Assembly (NCBI GenBank): GCA_918026815.1
Contig: CAKJVC010000143.1
Location: forward strand, 496,001-560,000
Direction of reading: 5' to 3'
Length of the DNA stretch: 64,000 nt
Source of the DNA: Chalara sp. BL73
Taxonomy: Eukaryota > Ascomycota > Leotiomycetes > Helotiales
Both the position numbers and the translations under genes were made by a program. Position 1 is the first letter of the stretch. Each line of letters starts with the position of its first letter. Shown piece by piece: positions 1 to 12,900 of this stretch. Under the pieces are notes generated by a model. It was given only the letters and a program-made list of their open reading frames with translations. It was not told the origin of the DNA and did no database searches.

Positions 1-83
1 TCTTCTCCTAAACGGCTACCTGCATGGATGAGCTCCACAGCCCTAGAATCTTGAGTTTTGCTGACTGAGGGATATGTGTTCAG

Positions 84-3000
84 GAAGTTCGGCAAGCAGA
101 TTCAGAAACGGCAGCTCGAGGTTCCCGAGTATGCCGCAAGCTTTGTCAATTACAAGGCTTTGAAAAAGGTTGGTGGAACCAACTACTGCCTTCCGAAGGC
201 GCCAATCAAATTCGATATCTGCTGTCACAAAAGTAGCAGAAAGTGTGCTGACATTATGAAAGCTGATTAAAAAGCTCTCTACAACCCCAACCCTTCATGC
301 CCTGAATGATGCCCACCGCACCGTAAGCGTTGTGGATACGCAGGGTGCCTTACAAGCAAACAAAGCTACGTTCTTCTTTCAACTGGTAAGTTTCTTAGCA
401 GGTATGGCTATAAAGTCTGGCTAATCAGCTATCAGGAACGAGAGCTCGAGAAAGTAAATGCCTTTTATCTCCAGAAAGAAGCTGAGGTATTGCATCCACT
501 AACACGTATATTATGAAGTCTTACGATGCTGATTTGCTTCAGCTCAAAATCCGTCTGAAGACACTGCTAGACAAGAAGAAAGTTCTACAATCCAGGAGTC
601 AAAACACATCCAGGCGTTCTGCCAAATTTACCACCTTAGAAGAAGGCTTTCAACAGTTCGGGAATGATTTGAATAAGCTTCAGCAGTTTGTTGAGATCAA
701 TGGAACTGCATTCTCAAAAATTCTCAAAAAATGGGACAAGACCTCCAAGTCTAAGACCAAAGAGCTTTATCTGTCTAGAGCCGTTGAAGTACAGCCATTT
801 TTCAATGCGACCGTCATTAGTGAACTATCTGATCAGGCCACGACGAGCTTACAGGAACTAGGTGCATGGTCTGAAGGTGACCATGTTAATTTCGAAAGGA
901 ATCCCGAGCACATTGTCAGTAGTCAACATTTATTGGGCACGGATGAAGGCGATGCCGACACTTTACTTCTGGAGGCCGTTATTTCAGGAAACCTCGACTC
1001 TCTGAAAGATCTTCTTCTGAGATTAGACACTGCTACGAATCCAAATGGCACGCGAGATATTACTTTGCTAGAGCGGATCACAAGAACCTTTCTTGCAGCA
1101 ATAAATGATGGCCCAGTGCAGTCATTACAACTTCTGTTAGACACCGGCCTTGTTGATGTACAGTCTGAAGATGATATCAATGAGCGAAACTGTCTTCATC
1201 AAGCTACTATATATGGGAACTCGTTCATCCTTGGTATCGGTCTATCCAAGGGAGTCTCTGTGAGCAGGACAGATGTATATGGCCGAGTTCCCTTACATTA
1301 TGCATGTATGCATGGGAGACTTGATATGATGGAAGCTTTGCTTAATGGTATGCGTTCATATCGTTTACTTCGAATAATAGCTAAAGCTTCACAGCGGAAC
1401 TAACCACGATTGATCTAATTGACCATGATAACTTTACTCCCTTAATTCATGCGATTATACACGGGCACTTGGAATGTGCGGAACGACTACTTCAACGTTC
1501 AGCTCGTATTGACCCAAAATCCGATGCAGACCATGTACCATTGAACTTGGCATGCGAACATGGCTCCGTACCAATTGTTGAGCTGCTCCTAAAACATGGC
1601 GCAGAGATACTACCAGATGCTGAAGGTCTCTATCCCCAACATCTTGTAGCTAGATCTGGACAAACTCCTCAGTTGCTGCTTCTCCTCAAGGAGTATGGAG
1701 CAAATCTGGATCAAATTGACAAGTTATATTCCTGGACGCCCCTTTTCCATGCTGCAAGCGAAGGAAATGTCCCATGCATGCAGACACTTCTTAACGTTGG
1801 TGTCAAATCTAACATCTTAGATGAGAAGAATCTTTCTGCAATGTATTACGCAGCCTGGGAGGGTCACCTAGAGTGTATGAGATTGCTCTCAACCATTACT
1901 TTGACTACGCATAAGCTGTCTCCAAATGCCCAACCGGGACCAATTTTCGGCAGTACAGCACCAATTCCTATGAGTCTCGACGCAGACGGAATTCCTGAAC
2001 TCGAATTACCCCCACCAATCATCCCACTTCGAAGATATGGACATAATTTCCTGGACACAAAGACATTCATACAAATAAGTTTCGAGGAGGATGGAGAACA
2101 ACCTATGGCCTTCTTTCATGATAGCAAATATCCTGCTGCGCGCCTTACTATTTCATCAAAATTGTCTGACTTGATACCCAAGAATATTCTCTTACCATTT
2201 CAAGAAGATACCCGGCTTGTTTCCTTTCAGGTTGATAATTTAGACTCCTTCGCCATAGACTTTGATGTCTTTCCGACCTACGGCGCAAAAGTTATTGCAA
2301 AGACGGTCGCCTTACCTAGTACTTTTAGAGCTGTGCATAGCAGCTCGGGTCGCTGCTGTTTACCTCTTTTTGATCCAAGGCTTCGGGCTATTGGACAGAT
2401 TACATTCAACTTTCAGGTCATCAAACCATTCCAAGGGAAACCACTTGAAATCACCGACTTCGAGACGTATTGGAAAGCGACTAGCCAGTTCGACCACAAA
2501 CCAAGCGCGTTCATCACAGGTTCAAGTTTGTCGGGCGACTATGTACAAGTCTTCATTCAGCATACATGTGATGGCATCCCAGTACTCTGGCAAACATGGA
2601 CGATCAACTATATGGGGATTGACTTTCCTGTCAGTCGCCTTACATATGATCAGTTTATTAGTGCTGGTTCGGGATCAGCTAGAAAGGCTAGCGATTTGCC
2701 AAATTTGATGAATATTGCACAGTCAAGGGCAGATGTCCACCTTGCTCTTTCGAATGCAGCAATTTCCCTGCAAGATGCACTTCATATCATTCCACGGGGT
2801 ATGAATGTGAACCTTCAGGTTTTATATCCTTCCAAAGAGGAAGAAATTAATCTCCGCTTGGGACCTACAGCCAACATAAATACTTTTGCCGATGCTATCT
2901 TAGGTGTGGTATTCGATCATGCAAGAAATGTGAGGGAGAGCTCTCCTGATTTCATGAGGTCTATTGTCTTCAGCTCCTACAACCCTACTGTCTGTACGGC

Positions 3001-3422
3001 TCTGAATTGGAAGCAGCCAAACTACCCTGTTTTCCTCAGCAACGACCTATGTCAAGACGGCCCACTCTCTATATATTCTGCAGCCCATACTACCGGCAGA
3101 AGGGCAACGTCGATAAAGGAAGCTGTGAGACTTTCCCAGAGCAACAACTTTATGGGATTGATATGTTCTTCCCGGCTCTTGGTAAGTGTCGTTAGTCTAT
3201 ATTATGTCAAAAATAATACTCTAACATTTGGCGCAGGACATGGTGCCAGCCTTGATCGAAGCGATAAAATCGGAAGGTCTTGTTCTCGTCACGGACAAAT
3301 CTGGAGAAGGGCAAATGGCGAACCCATCACTCCAAGATCCGTTTCCGAGACTCCCTGATGGCATAGATGGCGTACTGAAAGCAAATGGTGTTCTGAGATT
3401 CAAAGAGAGTATTGATATGTAG
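84..3422 (+). CDS. PHO81: PHO81/NUC-2-like SPX-ankyrin-GDPD regulator, 5' end outside window
   Basis: Regulator of the phosphate-starvation response; in yeast and Neurospora this family acts as an inhibitor of the phosphate-pathway cyclin/CDK. Exons read as 84-168, 263-385, 436-486, 519-1347, 1395-3181 and 3237-3422, about 1019 residues, close to NUC-2. The N-terminus is an SPX domain (KFGKQIQKRQLEVPEYAASF, then KALKK|LIKKLS across the first intron). Ankyrin repeats follow at about residues 310-525, then a C-terminal GDPD-like region ending VLRFKESIDM. I see no HRG catalytic motif in that region, as expected for a regulatory GDPD. The first exon lies left of the window: the acceptor is either CAG at 81-83, which would split the start codon, or AAG at 85-87. 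Family assignment is secure; the exact start is not visible. Confidence 0.9.
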
Positions 3423-3619
3423 GGTATTTTCAAGCATGTGACCTACATGTAAAGATAGCAAGTAGAAGTTCATGCATGGGCATTAAATTACCAATAATCA
3501 GAAAGTATCTATTTCCTGCCCTATGGCTAAAGTGTAACACAACCGCAAATGGGTATATCCAGTTCTACAATATCCAATTAAATTTCTGATCCATTCCAAT
3601 CTAGCCTGATCTCCCACTT

Positions 3620-4307
3620 TCAAGCTCCCTTAAATTCATACCTTAACCCTCCTAACTGCCCTTCGGGATCGACGCCGGCCATGACAACCTTGCCCACCAG
3701 CACAACCCCATAAATTACACCTGGCACCCATCCAAAGCCCCTCCACACCTCTCCTCTGGCCCTAAATACCGTTCCTAAGATCCCCAGCAGTATACATAGC
3801 ACCCCATTCAAATACGGCAAGTATTTCTCTAGCGGTCCTTGTGCCTCATACACATTCCCTTTGATGCCTACCCCCCTCCCCCTAGAGTTTGACGGAGGTG
3901 AGCTTAGAGCATCGAGGAAGGAGATAGGGGTCTCTGTAGGGGGTAGGATGTGTATGAGGAATGCGGTGCTGAGGAGAGAGGAGATGCTGAGGAGGGAGAG
4001 GATCGATGTGCTAGGATTAAAGAGGGTCGGGATGTAGGGCGGGATGCAGAGGAGGGAGAGGACAAGGAGGATTTGCGCGTAGAGCTTGTTTTGGCTTTGG
4101 CTTTGCCGGGTAAGTTGGGCTATGAGGTTTTCTTGCTCTGTGAGGTTTTGTGAGTAGCATGTAGATGGGGAGGTGGAGGCGGGGAGCTGGTGGAAGAGGA
4201 TGGGAATGCATACCTTGTTCGTCCATGGCTTCAGGGAGGGAGTCATCTGAATCGTTGTCTGTGGGATAGCGAAAGGTCTTGCGCAGCCGCGCTGATGTCT
4301 TATCCAT
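3620..4307 (-). CDS. Predicted four-helix membrane protein, function unknown
   Basis: Two exons on the minus strand, 4307-4214 and 4137-3620, with a 76-nt GT..AG intron, give 203 residues. The start is the methionine of MDKTSARLRKTFRYP. A polar N-terminus rich in Asp/Ser is followed by four hydrophobic stretches, roughly residues 52-72, 78-98, 140-160 and 168-187, joined by a loop with SPPSNSRGRGVG. No catalytic motif is seen. I do not recognise the family. It is divergent from the COA1 gene, with 161 bases between start codons, so the two probably share a promoter. The exon frame and the fungal-style intron support a real gene. Confidence 0.7.
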
Positions 4308-4468
4308 TTTGACGGTCTGTGTTTGAAGTATGAAATGAGTAGAAGGAAAGAAAGATGTGAAGCTTGATCTGGGTCAGCCTTGCAGCCTTGCCAAGATCGC
4401 ATGATGTCGACCCTCATGTCAAAATTTATACGGCAGAACACTTCCAGTTCAACCCCACCATATTCAAA

Positions 4469-5131
4469 ATGTTGCCTCGACTATTAAGGACGAGAGCTTT
4501 GCTCAGAAGAGGGAACATGAGTCAATTGAACGTAATGCGGAGGCGGACGATGATTGCAGCGCCGAAACCAGGACAGGTCCTCATGGAGAGAAGGCCTGAT
4601 CGAGAACTGCCAGGTATATACACCTTGAAATGTTCTGAGAACATGTTCTAACTATACATGTCAGATATCGAGCAAGGAGGTATGCGCTGGCTACGCACAA
4701 TCCCCATCTTCCTCGTCGTCCTCGTTTCCTCGACCCTCGCCATCTTCAACTACCAAAAGTCGTCTTCCTCCGTCGTCTCCTCTACAATGTACGCGCTGCG
4801 CACATCCGACAAAGCGCGCGAGTACCTCGGCGATGAGATCTACTTTGCCCACCAGATGCCGTGGATCTGGGGCGAGATGAACCAGCTTCATGGACGCATC
4901 GATATCCATTTTGAGGTCAAAGGCAGGAAGAATAGTGGGACCATGCGGTTTACGAGCCATCGGCCGACGAGGAGAGGCATGTTTGTTACGACGGAGTGGA
5001 GCTTGACGACGAAGAATGGAACGAAAATTGATTTGTTGGATGAGGGAGATCCATTTGAGGGCATTGAGTTGGATGCTGAGGAGATTAAGACGGTGGGACG
5101 GGGAAGCTATGCTCCTAACATTTCGAGTTGA
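4469..5131 (+). CDS. COA1: Cytochrome c oxidase assembly factor Coa1
   Basis: Mitochondrial inner-membrane factor needed early in complex IV assembly, where it works on newly made Cox1. Exons 4469-4613 and 4665-5131 encode 203 residues. The Arg-rich N-terminus (MLPRLLRTRALLRRGN) looks like a mitochondrial targeting sequence. One membrane helix follows (TIPIFLVVLVSSTLAIFNYQ), then the family signature around YALRTSDKAREYLGDEI and MPWIWGEMNQLHGRIDI facing the intermembrane space. The start is the ATG directly before the targeting sequence; an upstream in-frame ATG at 4364 would add a non-presequence-like leader. Divergent from the minus-strand membrane-protein gene. Assignment rests on recognition of the Coa1/DUF1783 core. 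Confidence 0.88.
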
Positions 5132-5246
5132 GAATGGAAACCAAAACCTGTGTATATATGATGGAATATGGCATGGAGTAATGAGGGTTGGGTTCAGACG
5201 CCTTTTATGTACTATATATTGTACAAGATTATTATACAGTTCCTTC

Positions 5247-6161
5247 CTATGCTACAACAGTTGCTTCTGCAGCCGCCTGAGCTGATGCTGGAATGAGAGG
5301 CCATGGCTTTTTGATCGCATCTTGAATCTTGACAATGCACCCATCCGGTCCAGCAATACACCCATTGAGGATCACCAGTCCCTTCTCCACATCCACCTTC
5401 AGCACTTTAACATTCTGCGTAGTAACCTGCTGTCCGCCCATGTTCCCCGGCATCTTCTTACCGGGCAAAACTCTCGAGCCACTTCCCTGAGAAGGACCAG
5501 AAGAACCCATCGTCCTGTGATTCTTCGAGTTACCATGAGAATTACCCTGTCCCTTGAAATTCCACCGCTTCATACCACCCTCAAACCCCATCCCCCTGCA
5601 ATTAGCCCTCGCATCCACGAATTGACCCTCGATGAACCATTCTGGACCGATCAACTGCCCGACCGCCGGTAATCCATCTGCATTCTTGACTCTGAACTCT
5701 GATACGTAGCGCTTGGGGCTGACGCCTGAATGGGAGAAGTGTCCCAGCTCGGCTCGTGCTAGGACGCTGGGGTGTTTCCATCCTGCACCTATCTGTACGG
5801 CGTAGTATCCATGTCTTTCCCTTGTCTTGTGTGCCACCACCTGAACCCGATCGAGCTGTAAAATCGTACAAGGAGTTCGCTTTCCAGTCTCTGGGTCGTA
5901 GAGGGCAGACATTCCTTTCTTGACAGCTAACGCACCAGTCCGTAATGGCAGAGTAAAGTCTTTCCGTTTCAATGCCGCCGCTGGTGATTGAAGGAGTGTT
6001 GGCAGACCGGCGGTTTGCTGGTTGAATCGTGCTGGCTTTCCTCGCGGCGCGGTTGTCCAGCCATATTTGACGCCACGCTTTGCAATTAATGGGAGGAACG
6101 CATCTGGAAGGAGAAAGCTTGGGGGTAATTGCGCCCAGCTTGTTGGCAGCTTCGGTGCCAT
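5247..6161 (-). CDS. MRPL9: Mitochondrial large-subunit ribosomal protein uL3m
   Basis: Component of the mitochondrial large ribosomal subunit, homologous to bacterial L3 (yeast MRPL9). A single exon of 304 residues. The L3 signature is seen in the C-terminal half: FVDARANCRGMGFEGGMKRW, then a Gly/Ser/Asn-rich loop, then PGKKMPGNMGGQQVTTQNVK, the conserved loop that reaches toward the peptidyl-transferase centre in L3 proteins. The N-terminus has a basic, targeting-like stretch before GVKYGWTTAPRGKPARFN. It is divergent from the CCDC25-like gene, with 171 bases between start codons, and ends 115 bases past the COA1 stop in convergent orientation. Confidence 0.92.
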   Translation of the reverse strand: MAPKLPTSWAQLPPSFLLPDAFLPLIAKRGVKYGWTTAPRGKPARFNQQTAGLPTLLQSPAAALKRKDFTLPLRTGALAVKKGMSALYDPETGKRTPCTILQLDRVQVVAHKTRERHGYYAVQIGAGWKHPSVLARAELGHFSHSGVSPKRYVSEFRVKNADGLPAVGQLIGPEWFIEGQFVDARANCRGMGFEGGMKRWNFKGQGNSHGNSKNHRTMGSSGPSQGSGSRVLPGKKMPGNMGGQQVTTQNVKVLKVDVEKGLVILNGCIAGPDGCIVKIQDAIKKPWPLIPASAQAAAEATVVA

Positions 6162-6332
6162 TGTGCGAGGGCTTGTTGGATGCTTTCGTAGTTGAGTTCT
6201 TGTGGTCGTTGAAAAGGATGTATTTTGTACGGTGAGCTGCAGTGACCAGTAGCGCCGTCAATATCAACCGAGACAGCTCAAAATCTCACACTTGAAATTG
6301 GTCTTTAGGATACATCAAAGTATGAGACAACC

Positions 6333-7179
6333 ATGGTTTATTATTTCACTTCAACTGCGGTGACCCCGTCGGCATTTATCTATGTTGGTAAAGATAAAGT
6401 TGAAAGTAAGAAATCTACGCGTATCGGATTAATAGAACTGACAACATCAGATGAGGAACTGATTAAATATGGCCTCGAGGAGGACGTTTGGTTCCATGTG
6501 GACAAACTTTCAAGCGCTCATATTTATTTACGGATGAATGAGGGCGAAACTTGGGATGCCATTCCTGAGGAGCTTTTGGTCGATTGTGCGCAGTTGACCA
6601 AGGCAAATTCGATCGAGGGTACGTGCATTTCAAGCATTTACACGGCACGTGATGATGTTGAAATTGAGCAGGAAACAAGAAAGATAATATCACTGTTATC
6701 TATACGCCGTGGTCAAATCTCAAAAAAGATGGAAGTATGGCTGTTGGCCAAGTTTCTTTCAAGGACCAAAGAAAGGTCGGTTGAAATCTCCCGTTCCCTT
6801 CCAAAGGTCGTTATTGACAGAAAACCGTAGGTAAAGAAGATCATTGTCATGCAAAGAGAGAATCCGATCGTCAATCGTCTGAATAAGACAAAGGTTGAGA
6901 AATTTCCTGATCTACAATTGGAGAAGGAGGAGAAGCTTAAGGCTGTGAGGAAGAAGGACCAGGCTGTAAAATTAGAGCGAGTATGCAGAGTTTGCGAACA
7001 CAAAGACGAAGATTACGCTAATTCCGTTCCAGAAGAAAGAAGAGGCAAGAATTGCGCAAGAAAGGAAAGAAAAGAAGTGGCAGAAGGACCATGCTTATGA
7101 CGATATGTTTAATAACATGGACCCAGATGAGTCGAACAATCAGAATCGTGGAAGCGATCTGGAGGATGATTTCATGTAA
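6333..7179 (+). CDS. CCDC25-like NFACT-R (DUF814) protein
   Basis: Small cytosolic protein carrying an NFACT-R (DUF814) domain followed by a basic coiled-coil tail; eukaryotic relatives are CCDC25 and probably yeast Jlp2. Five exons (6333-6405, 6451-6618, 6672-6775, 6831-6980, 7033-7179) join in frame to 213 residues. Seen: [20 protein letters not shown] at the start, [36 protein letters not shown], then [13 protein letters not shown], a Lys/Glu-rich helix and the acidic end DLEDDFM. The four introns are 45-55 nt, and the last has a good GCTAAT branch site. Function is poorly known: the NFACT-R fold is linked to RNA or nucleic-acid binding in its relatives. The start is the only ATG giving the conserved MVYYF end. 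Confidence 0.87.
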
Positions 7180-8732
7180 GCTATAGAAAGGCTTATGACT
7201 GTTCATTTAACAGCGTTGAATACATCGTCTGGTTGACTTCCTCAAAGGAAATATCAAGTGCAATTTTGCAGAACGACGCCGGGAAAGTATAATCATGGAG
7301 ATACTCCGCCTGAACAACTTGCTTAAGCTTCATTAGCATCATAGCCACCTGCCTTTATCACGTTCACCTGGAAGACATTAAAATGAGCATATTATCGTCC
7401 AACATCAGTGCAAGACCTCAATTCATTATTAGTGCCTCCTATGCAATGGTATTTTTCGTTTTTGATTCTTAGATTCCCAGGCTCAGACCCTGATAGAGAT
7501 GGTGACACAGACTCTACCGGGAATAGCGTTCACCCAGAAGTTGACTGGAACAAATTTCGGAATCTATGGAATGGGCTTTGCATAATTAATTATTTGTAAT
7601 GAGGTTGCAGGATCTTGAATCCAACTTCACTGACTGGTTAATGGTAAAGGGGCAGCGATACGAGTAAAGCCTAGGTCCTCTTTAGTAGATAGCGAATATA
7701 AGGATTTGATATAGATAGGATAAGCTAAGAAATCATAAATGACGAATATATAAGCACTATCAAATCTGATAGCTTGAGATCTAGCAATAATTTAATAGGA
7801 ATTCACGAGCGATATATAAAAGCACAACCAAGGTCATGCCAGGTGGTTCATTGCCATCTGCTTAATTGAGTAATCTTCGTTACCATCCATCTTGGGTACA
7901 CATATATCAGTGACAAGTAAAGTGGAATAATTTAAAAACCCCTTAGAGCCATTGATTACAAATGAATCGCGAACTCCAACTTGAGTTAAGAAAACAAAAC
8001 GTCTTTAAGTGTTATTCCCTCTACCTTGGTGATAGAAAACACAATCTCAAACCGTCTATCTCAGTACTCGGGTTGTTGTTACAGCGAGTGCAGAGAAAGA
8101 AGCCCCGAATACAGAACTTGAAGACTTTGATGGGACAAAAAGTTGAGAATATCGTGATACTTCTGATTCCTTTCGAGCTTACCGAGCCTTGTGGTAGCTG
8201 CTATGAGAAACGTTTCCACAGGGTGAGCGCGGCATCTCAGCAGCTTCCTCGTACTTGAGCCAAAGCGAGAGATGTCTCTTACAAAGCCATGTCGCTAAGA
8301 ATTAGAACGGCTAGCGGAGCGAGAACAGGCGCTTGGCTGACGACGAGGAAGTCAAGTTGAAATGATCTATTCCTAGGGTTTCGCTTAGCGGGTATGTTAT
8401 AGCAAACGGAGCACGGGCAGAAGCTTGATCGTGACCCTCTGACTACGCCACTGGGACTTCGGAGGAAACATTCCAAGGATAGCCTCAGACTATCCAGTAC
8501 AGCCATAACTTATTGTTTTTGATTTGGTTGAAAACTATCATTGTAGAACTTGTGTATGCACAACGTTGGGCAATATATGCCTACGCTATGATGAGTGAGT
8601 CTGACTTAGGTTACCAAAAGTTTTGATATCTCTGAAAGAGACAGATCCACAACTTACACCATCACCAAAGTTGCCTCTTCATTTTCCATTCGTGCGCACC
8701 TTTTGTAATTCCAAAGCATTTATTTATTGCTC
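7180..8732. other. Intergenic, no convincing gene
   Basis: About 1.55 kb between the CCDC25-like stop and the PITH-protein stop. AT-rich with many short A/T tracts and scattered stops. Frames near 8000-8350 read in short coding-like pieces (for example RELERLAEREQALG near 8300) broken by stops, so a decayed gene is possible, but I cannot name it. Confidence 0.4.
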
Positions 8733-9445
8733 TCAACGTCCTCCAATATTGCTTCCCATTTGATTTGTGGATGTTCCCTTGATTGCATGATCTGCTGGAT
8801 TTGCTGCCGCTTCGTATAGTATGTTTGTAGGAGCGCGACCCAACTGCATCCAATCACCCTTGAATCCCAAATAGCTCAATGTCGTAATGTCATCCCCATA
8901 GTTATCCTCAATAAACAATGTAAGGCTCTGCACCTTCCCAAAGCGCGCCCTCTTTACAGGTATATCCTGGACGTCAGATGTCTGCGACAGCGTAAATTCC
9001 TGTGTTGGTGCAAGTTCACTCGCAGTAGAGAAGTCAAGGTCATCTCGGTTGATAAAGACTTTGAGAGTTTGTGGAGCAGATTCGGAATTTGAGGTACGTA
9101 TGAGAATGGAATGAAGCTTAACTTGCCCCGTGAAACTGCCAGCACGGAGGGTTAGCGAACGTGCTTAGTTTAAGCAAAGAATGTTTCTTACGGAATATGC
9201 ATGAGTATTTGCTCATCGGCATCGCTTTGAAGCTGTGGCCGCGGCTCGAGTCGTTCCGCCCAAGTCTTCTTGAGAATTGCCTTTCCCGAATCTGCCTCTG
9301 ATTCGTTCAGGGTGGAGACATTATCGAAGTTAATGTGCTGGTAAAGGGAGTGCTGTAGTGCAGGAGTTATGTCATCCGAATGATCATGCTCTCCATGGGA
9401 ATGATCGTGACCAGAATGATCTTCGTTGTGACAGTGTTCAGACAT
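8733..9445 (-). CDS. PITH-domain protein (PITHD1-like)
   Basis: Protein made almost wholly of a PITH domain, the proteasome-interacting domain also found at the C-terminus of thioredoxin-like 1. Exons 9445-9192 and 9135-8733 with a 56-nt intron give 218 residues. The N-terminus is a His/Asp-rich run (HCHNEDHSGHDHSHGEHDHS) that may bind metal, typical of PITHD1 proteins. The domain shows SLYQHINFDNVSTLNES, SDADEQILMHIPFTGQVKLH, FGKVQSLTLFIEDNYGDD and FKGDWMQLGRAPTNILYEAA, ending with the conserved NPADH. An in-frame upstream ATG at 9553 exists, but the His-rich start at 9445 matches the family better. Confidence 0.88.
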
Positions 9446-9905
9446 CTTACGAATCGTGTTGTGTTCTGCGGTTGATTCTTGAAATGAGTTTGGTGGGGTC
9501 TTCGGTATGCTGTAGTCGGGTCGGTTACTTGAATTTCGAGTTACCCGAAACATGTGCCCCGAATCAAGTACCGGAATGCGAGTTATGAATTATTGATCCT
9601 CGAAATGAGACGTGGCAGTCTCGCATGAAGAACCTTCATCGTATCTTGCACGCAAGTCGAGCATCAAGACAAAACTATCACGTCCATTCACAATGCCGAA
9701 GCATCTATCACTTGCAGGTTCAGACAAAGTCCATAGAAGCCTCTCTCAGAGGGATGGCTGTCTTATAATTTAAAAAAGTCGACGGGTCTTGGCTCACAAA
9801 ATTCTAGCCAGGTGTAGCGAGCGAGGTGGGAGCAACTAATTATTGTGTATCTATTAGTGGCTATCTAGTACCATATATTCGAGCATTTTGTAAGACGTCC
9901 AATAT
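9446..9905. other. Intergenic, promoter of PITH gene and 3' side of RRN6
   Basis: 460 bases between the PITH-protein start and the RRN6 stop, both minus-strand genes. It must hold the PITH promoter and the RRN6 3' end. I see no RNA gene or long reading frame that looks coding. Confidence 0.5.
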
Positions 9906-12900
9906 TCAGAATCCCGTACGTCTCCGTCTTTTCTGTTTCTTTTTAGCCAATTCAGCGGTTCTGCTACCAAACACGCCTCTACCAGGCTGTGTCATTGGAA
10001 CATCATCTACTGTCTGTGAACTGACAGCATGTTGAGCGATATCTGGCTGACTACCGGATATGTGGTGCGTTGGTAATTGTGAACTGAACCCAGATGTATT
10101 GCTCAGCTCTCTGTCCAAGAATTCTTTGGCACGTCTTCTATGCCGAGCTTGCTCTCGGTGTTTCCTCTGTCCCATTCTACGTTCCCAATTTCCTTCTGTG
10201 GCTGATGATTCTGATGCGTGCCTCCAATTGTACTTAGCCGGATCTTGCTCAGGGACAGAGGGCCATCTAGAAAGTAATGGTAGTCTGTCAAGGGATGGTA
10301 CAGAGTCTATTGAAACTGCGTGTTGGCGAATTCGTGAAATCAATGGGTCTTCCGTTTGCTCTGTTGAAGCTCCTGAGCTATGGGAATGTACCGAAGGTGT
10401 CTGAGCAGGAGTAGGTAGACCAACTCTGGTATTGTGTTCTAAATCTGGCGGAACTTGAGACGACGGCAAGAAAGGCGAGCTCGCGCGTGACAAGTCATCG
10501 ATTTCCTTTGTTGGTAGTGCATTTTCCTCCTGGGTATTGGTCCCCGATTGATATAGCTCCAATGATCTGCTCGACAGGCCTATCGCAGTTGAGCTTAAAC
10601 ACAATTCGACCGAGATCCGACGAATCAAGTTGAACATCGATAATCTTGTCTGGTTCGGGATCACGGAAGGTAGATTTTCCATCCATAAGCTGACCAGTCT
10701 ATCATAGACCTGAAGCATATCAGGTAGTTCAGCTCTTTCGCTACCAGGCCTGGTACCAGGACATATCGTCAAGTTTGAAAATCTTAAATTTAACGAAGAA
10801 TCGGGATCATAGCTTAGTTGAAGCTCTTCCAAGTAATCCCGAAATTTCGCCTTCTCGAGATCTCGCGCCAAGACTGGAACCGTAGACAATGCCAAACTAT
10901 GCAAGAAACAGAATAATCAGCACTCATATCATTCCACCACGCAAACTATGAACTTACAGGGGTTTCATCGGTATCCCGCCGCTTTCAGCACCTTGTTCCA
11001 AGAATAGGGAAATATTTGTGTGGAGATTACTCATGAATATCTTCGGCTCGGATGTTCTTACTGTTACATGGAAAATATACCGAAAGACATCCCTCCAATT
11101 CAGTCTGAGGCGCAAATCAATTCTTGAATCTCTGTGCCGTAAAATCATATCTGAAACCGAAGAACTGCCCGCTTTCGCCCTGATTAATATGTCTTCATCT
11201 AAATTGCCATCAGGAACTATAAACGAGTTGCTAACGAGTTGCTTCCCAGTTTGACCTTTGGAAACTAATGATATCCAAGTCGGAGGATCGATAGAAACTC
11301 TTGGTACTGAAGTCGAAATTGACGTCTCATATCCAGCGCAGAGAGTGTATACCAGTTCGAAATTATGATTCAAGATCCATGCTTGGAAGAAATTGATTCC
11401 TCGGTGAAGGTAGTCCAATTCTGGCCCAACAGGCATAGACAAGCGTGGTACTAAGGATGCATGTACTAGTAGGAGAGTCTGTATCCGGAGTGGTTTGTTG
11501 TGGTCATCACCGCTTGAGAGAATAAGTGATCCATGGGACGATGATGGCTCAGTATTACTTTCTTTGACGAATTTGTAGAAGTCTACAACCAGGACTTTAC
11601 TTGAACTTATCAATACGGATACTATCAATGTTAGCGATCCCTTGCGTCGGAAATAAATATTACTTACCATTGTCGTCATGCAATACAGTGAGCTTCATGG
11701 TATCATCGTTGGGATCTCGAAAATGCCGATGCGACAGCATCACCTTTGCCCCAGGCTCCTCGCTTTCTTTATATTTTCCCCCTGCAATGATTTCTAGCCA
11801 AATGATTCGCGAACTGGTTAGTACAAATACATGATTTAGGTGTACAAGACTACGTTTGATGTCTAGAATCCAATCAGTACTACTAGGAAGCAGAATCTCA
11901 GGACTCTGTAACCGCCTGGGCTTCATCTTGAGATCGAAGACAGCAATACGGCGTCTGTTACACAACATTATTGTACTAACATTGCTCACCCAGAGTAAAC
12001 GATGCCATTCATCTACATTCTCTGGGCTCTTAATATGCGAGTCAGGCATATATTCATCGTCAATGTACCCATGTTTGCCAGCTGTAAGAGATAAGGTTGA
12101 CTGCTTCCGTAATCTTCCTTCAATATTCCATACACTCCAAAACCCAACATCATCAATGACGGCAAACTGGCGAGCATAATATGGATTGAATGTTACATCA
12201 ACATGGGTTTTAGAACCAGCCTTATCAGCAGCCAGTACCGCCACAGGATTCGCAAAAAGTCGTGAAGGAGGGTATGCGTCTCCGAATCCACTTGGTATAG
12301 CGGCTGGTACAATTTCACTATGGTACAGAGGTCGAAGAATGGTGGTTATTGACGATTGACGAACAGCAAGCCAATTGCTTGAGAAAGTCCCATCATCGAC
12401 AGATGCAACCTGGTGAATAGTTCCTCCTGTACCAGCCCAAAAACCTTGGTCAACCTTATCCGTGGCCATCATTGTAAGTTGCACGCAGCTCCGTCTTCCC
12501 CATTTGTGATTCATCGAGCGAGGTTTGATTAATCGTAAAGTACTGCCAGCCTCTCCACACGGCATCGCTATGACAGGTTCTGTCTTCCATGCTGGTAGAT
12601 GAGCTGTACGGACAGCCCGCCCAATTGCTAACAACTGCCCATTTACCGAATCTCTTTCAATCGACGATTGGGAAAAGGCGCCACTAATTATAGTCGCGGG
12701 AAATATCTCGGGGCGATTTTTCACGAGCCATCGCCTTTGCTCACGATACTTAAGGGTATTCTTTTCCCATATTTTGACTGCATCAATTGTGGATGGTGAT
12801 TGGCTTTGAGTGAACGGAAGGATCTGCTCAAATACTGGACCTGCTAACTATGAGAAAATGAGCGATAGTGAAGACCGTGACTTACGTTGTTCAGGGCTCA

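Noticed and set aside
5602..6267. 221-codon minus-strand open frame over MRPL9
   Set aside because: Different frame of the same strand; the uL3m frame has all family motifs.
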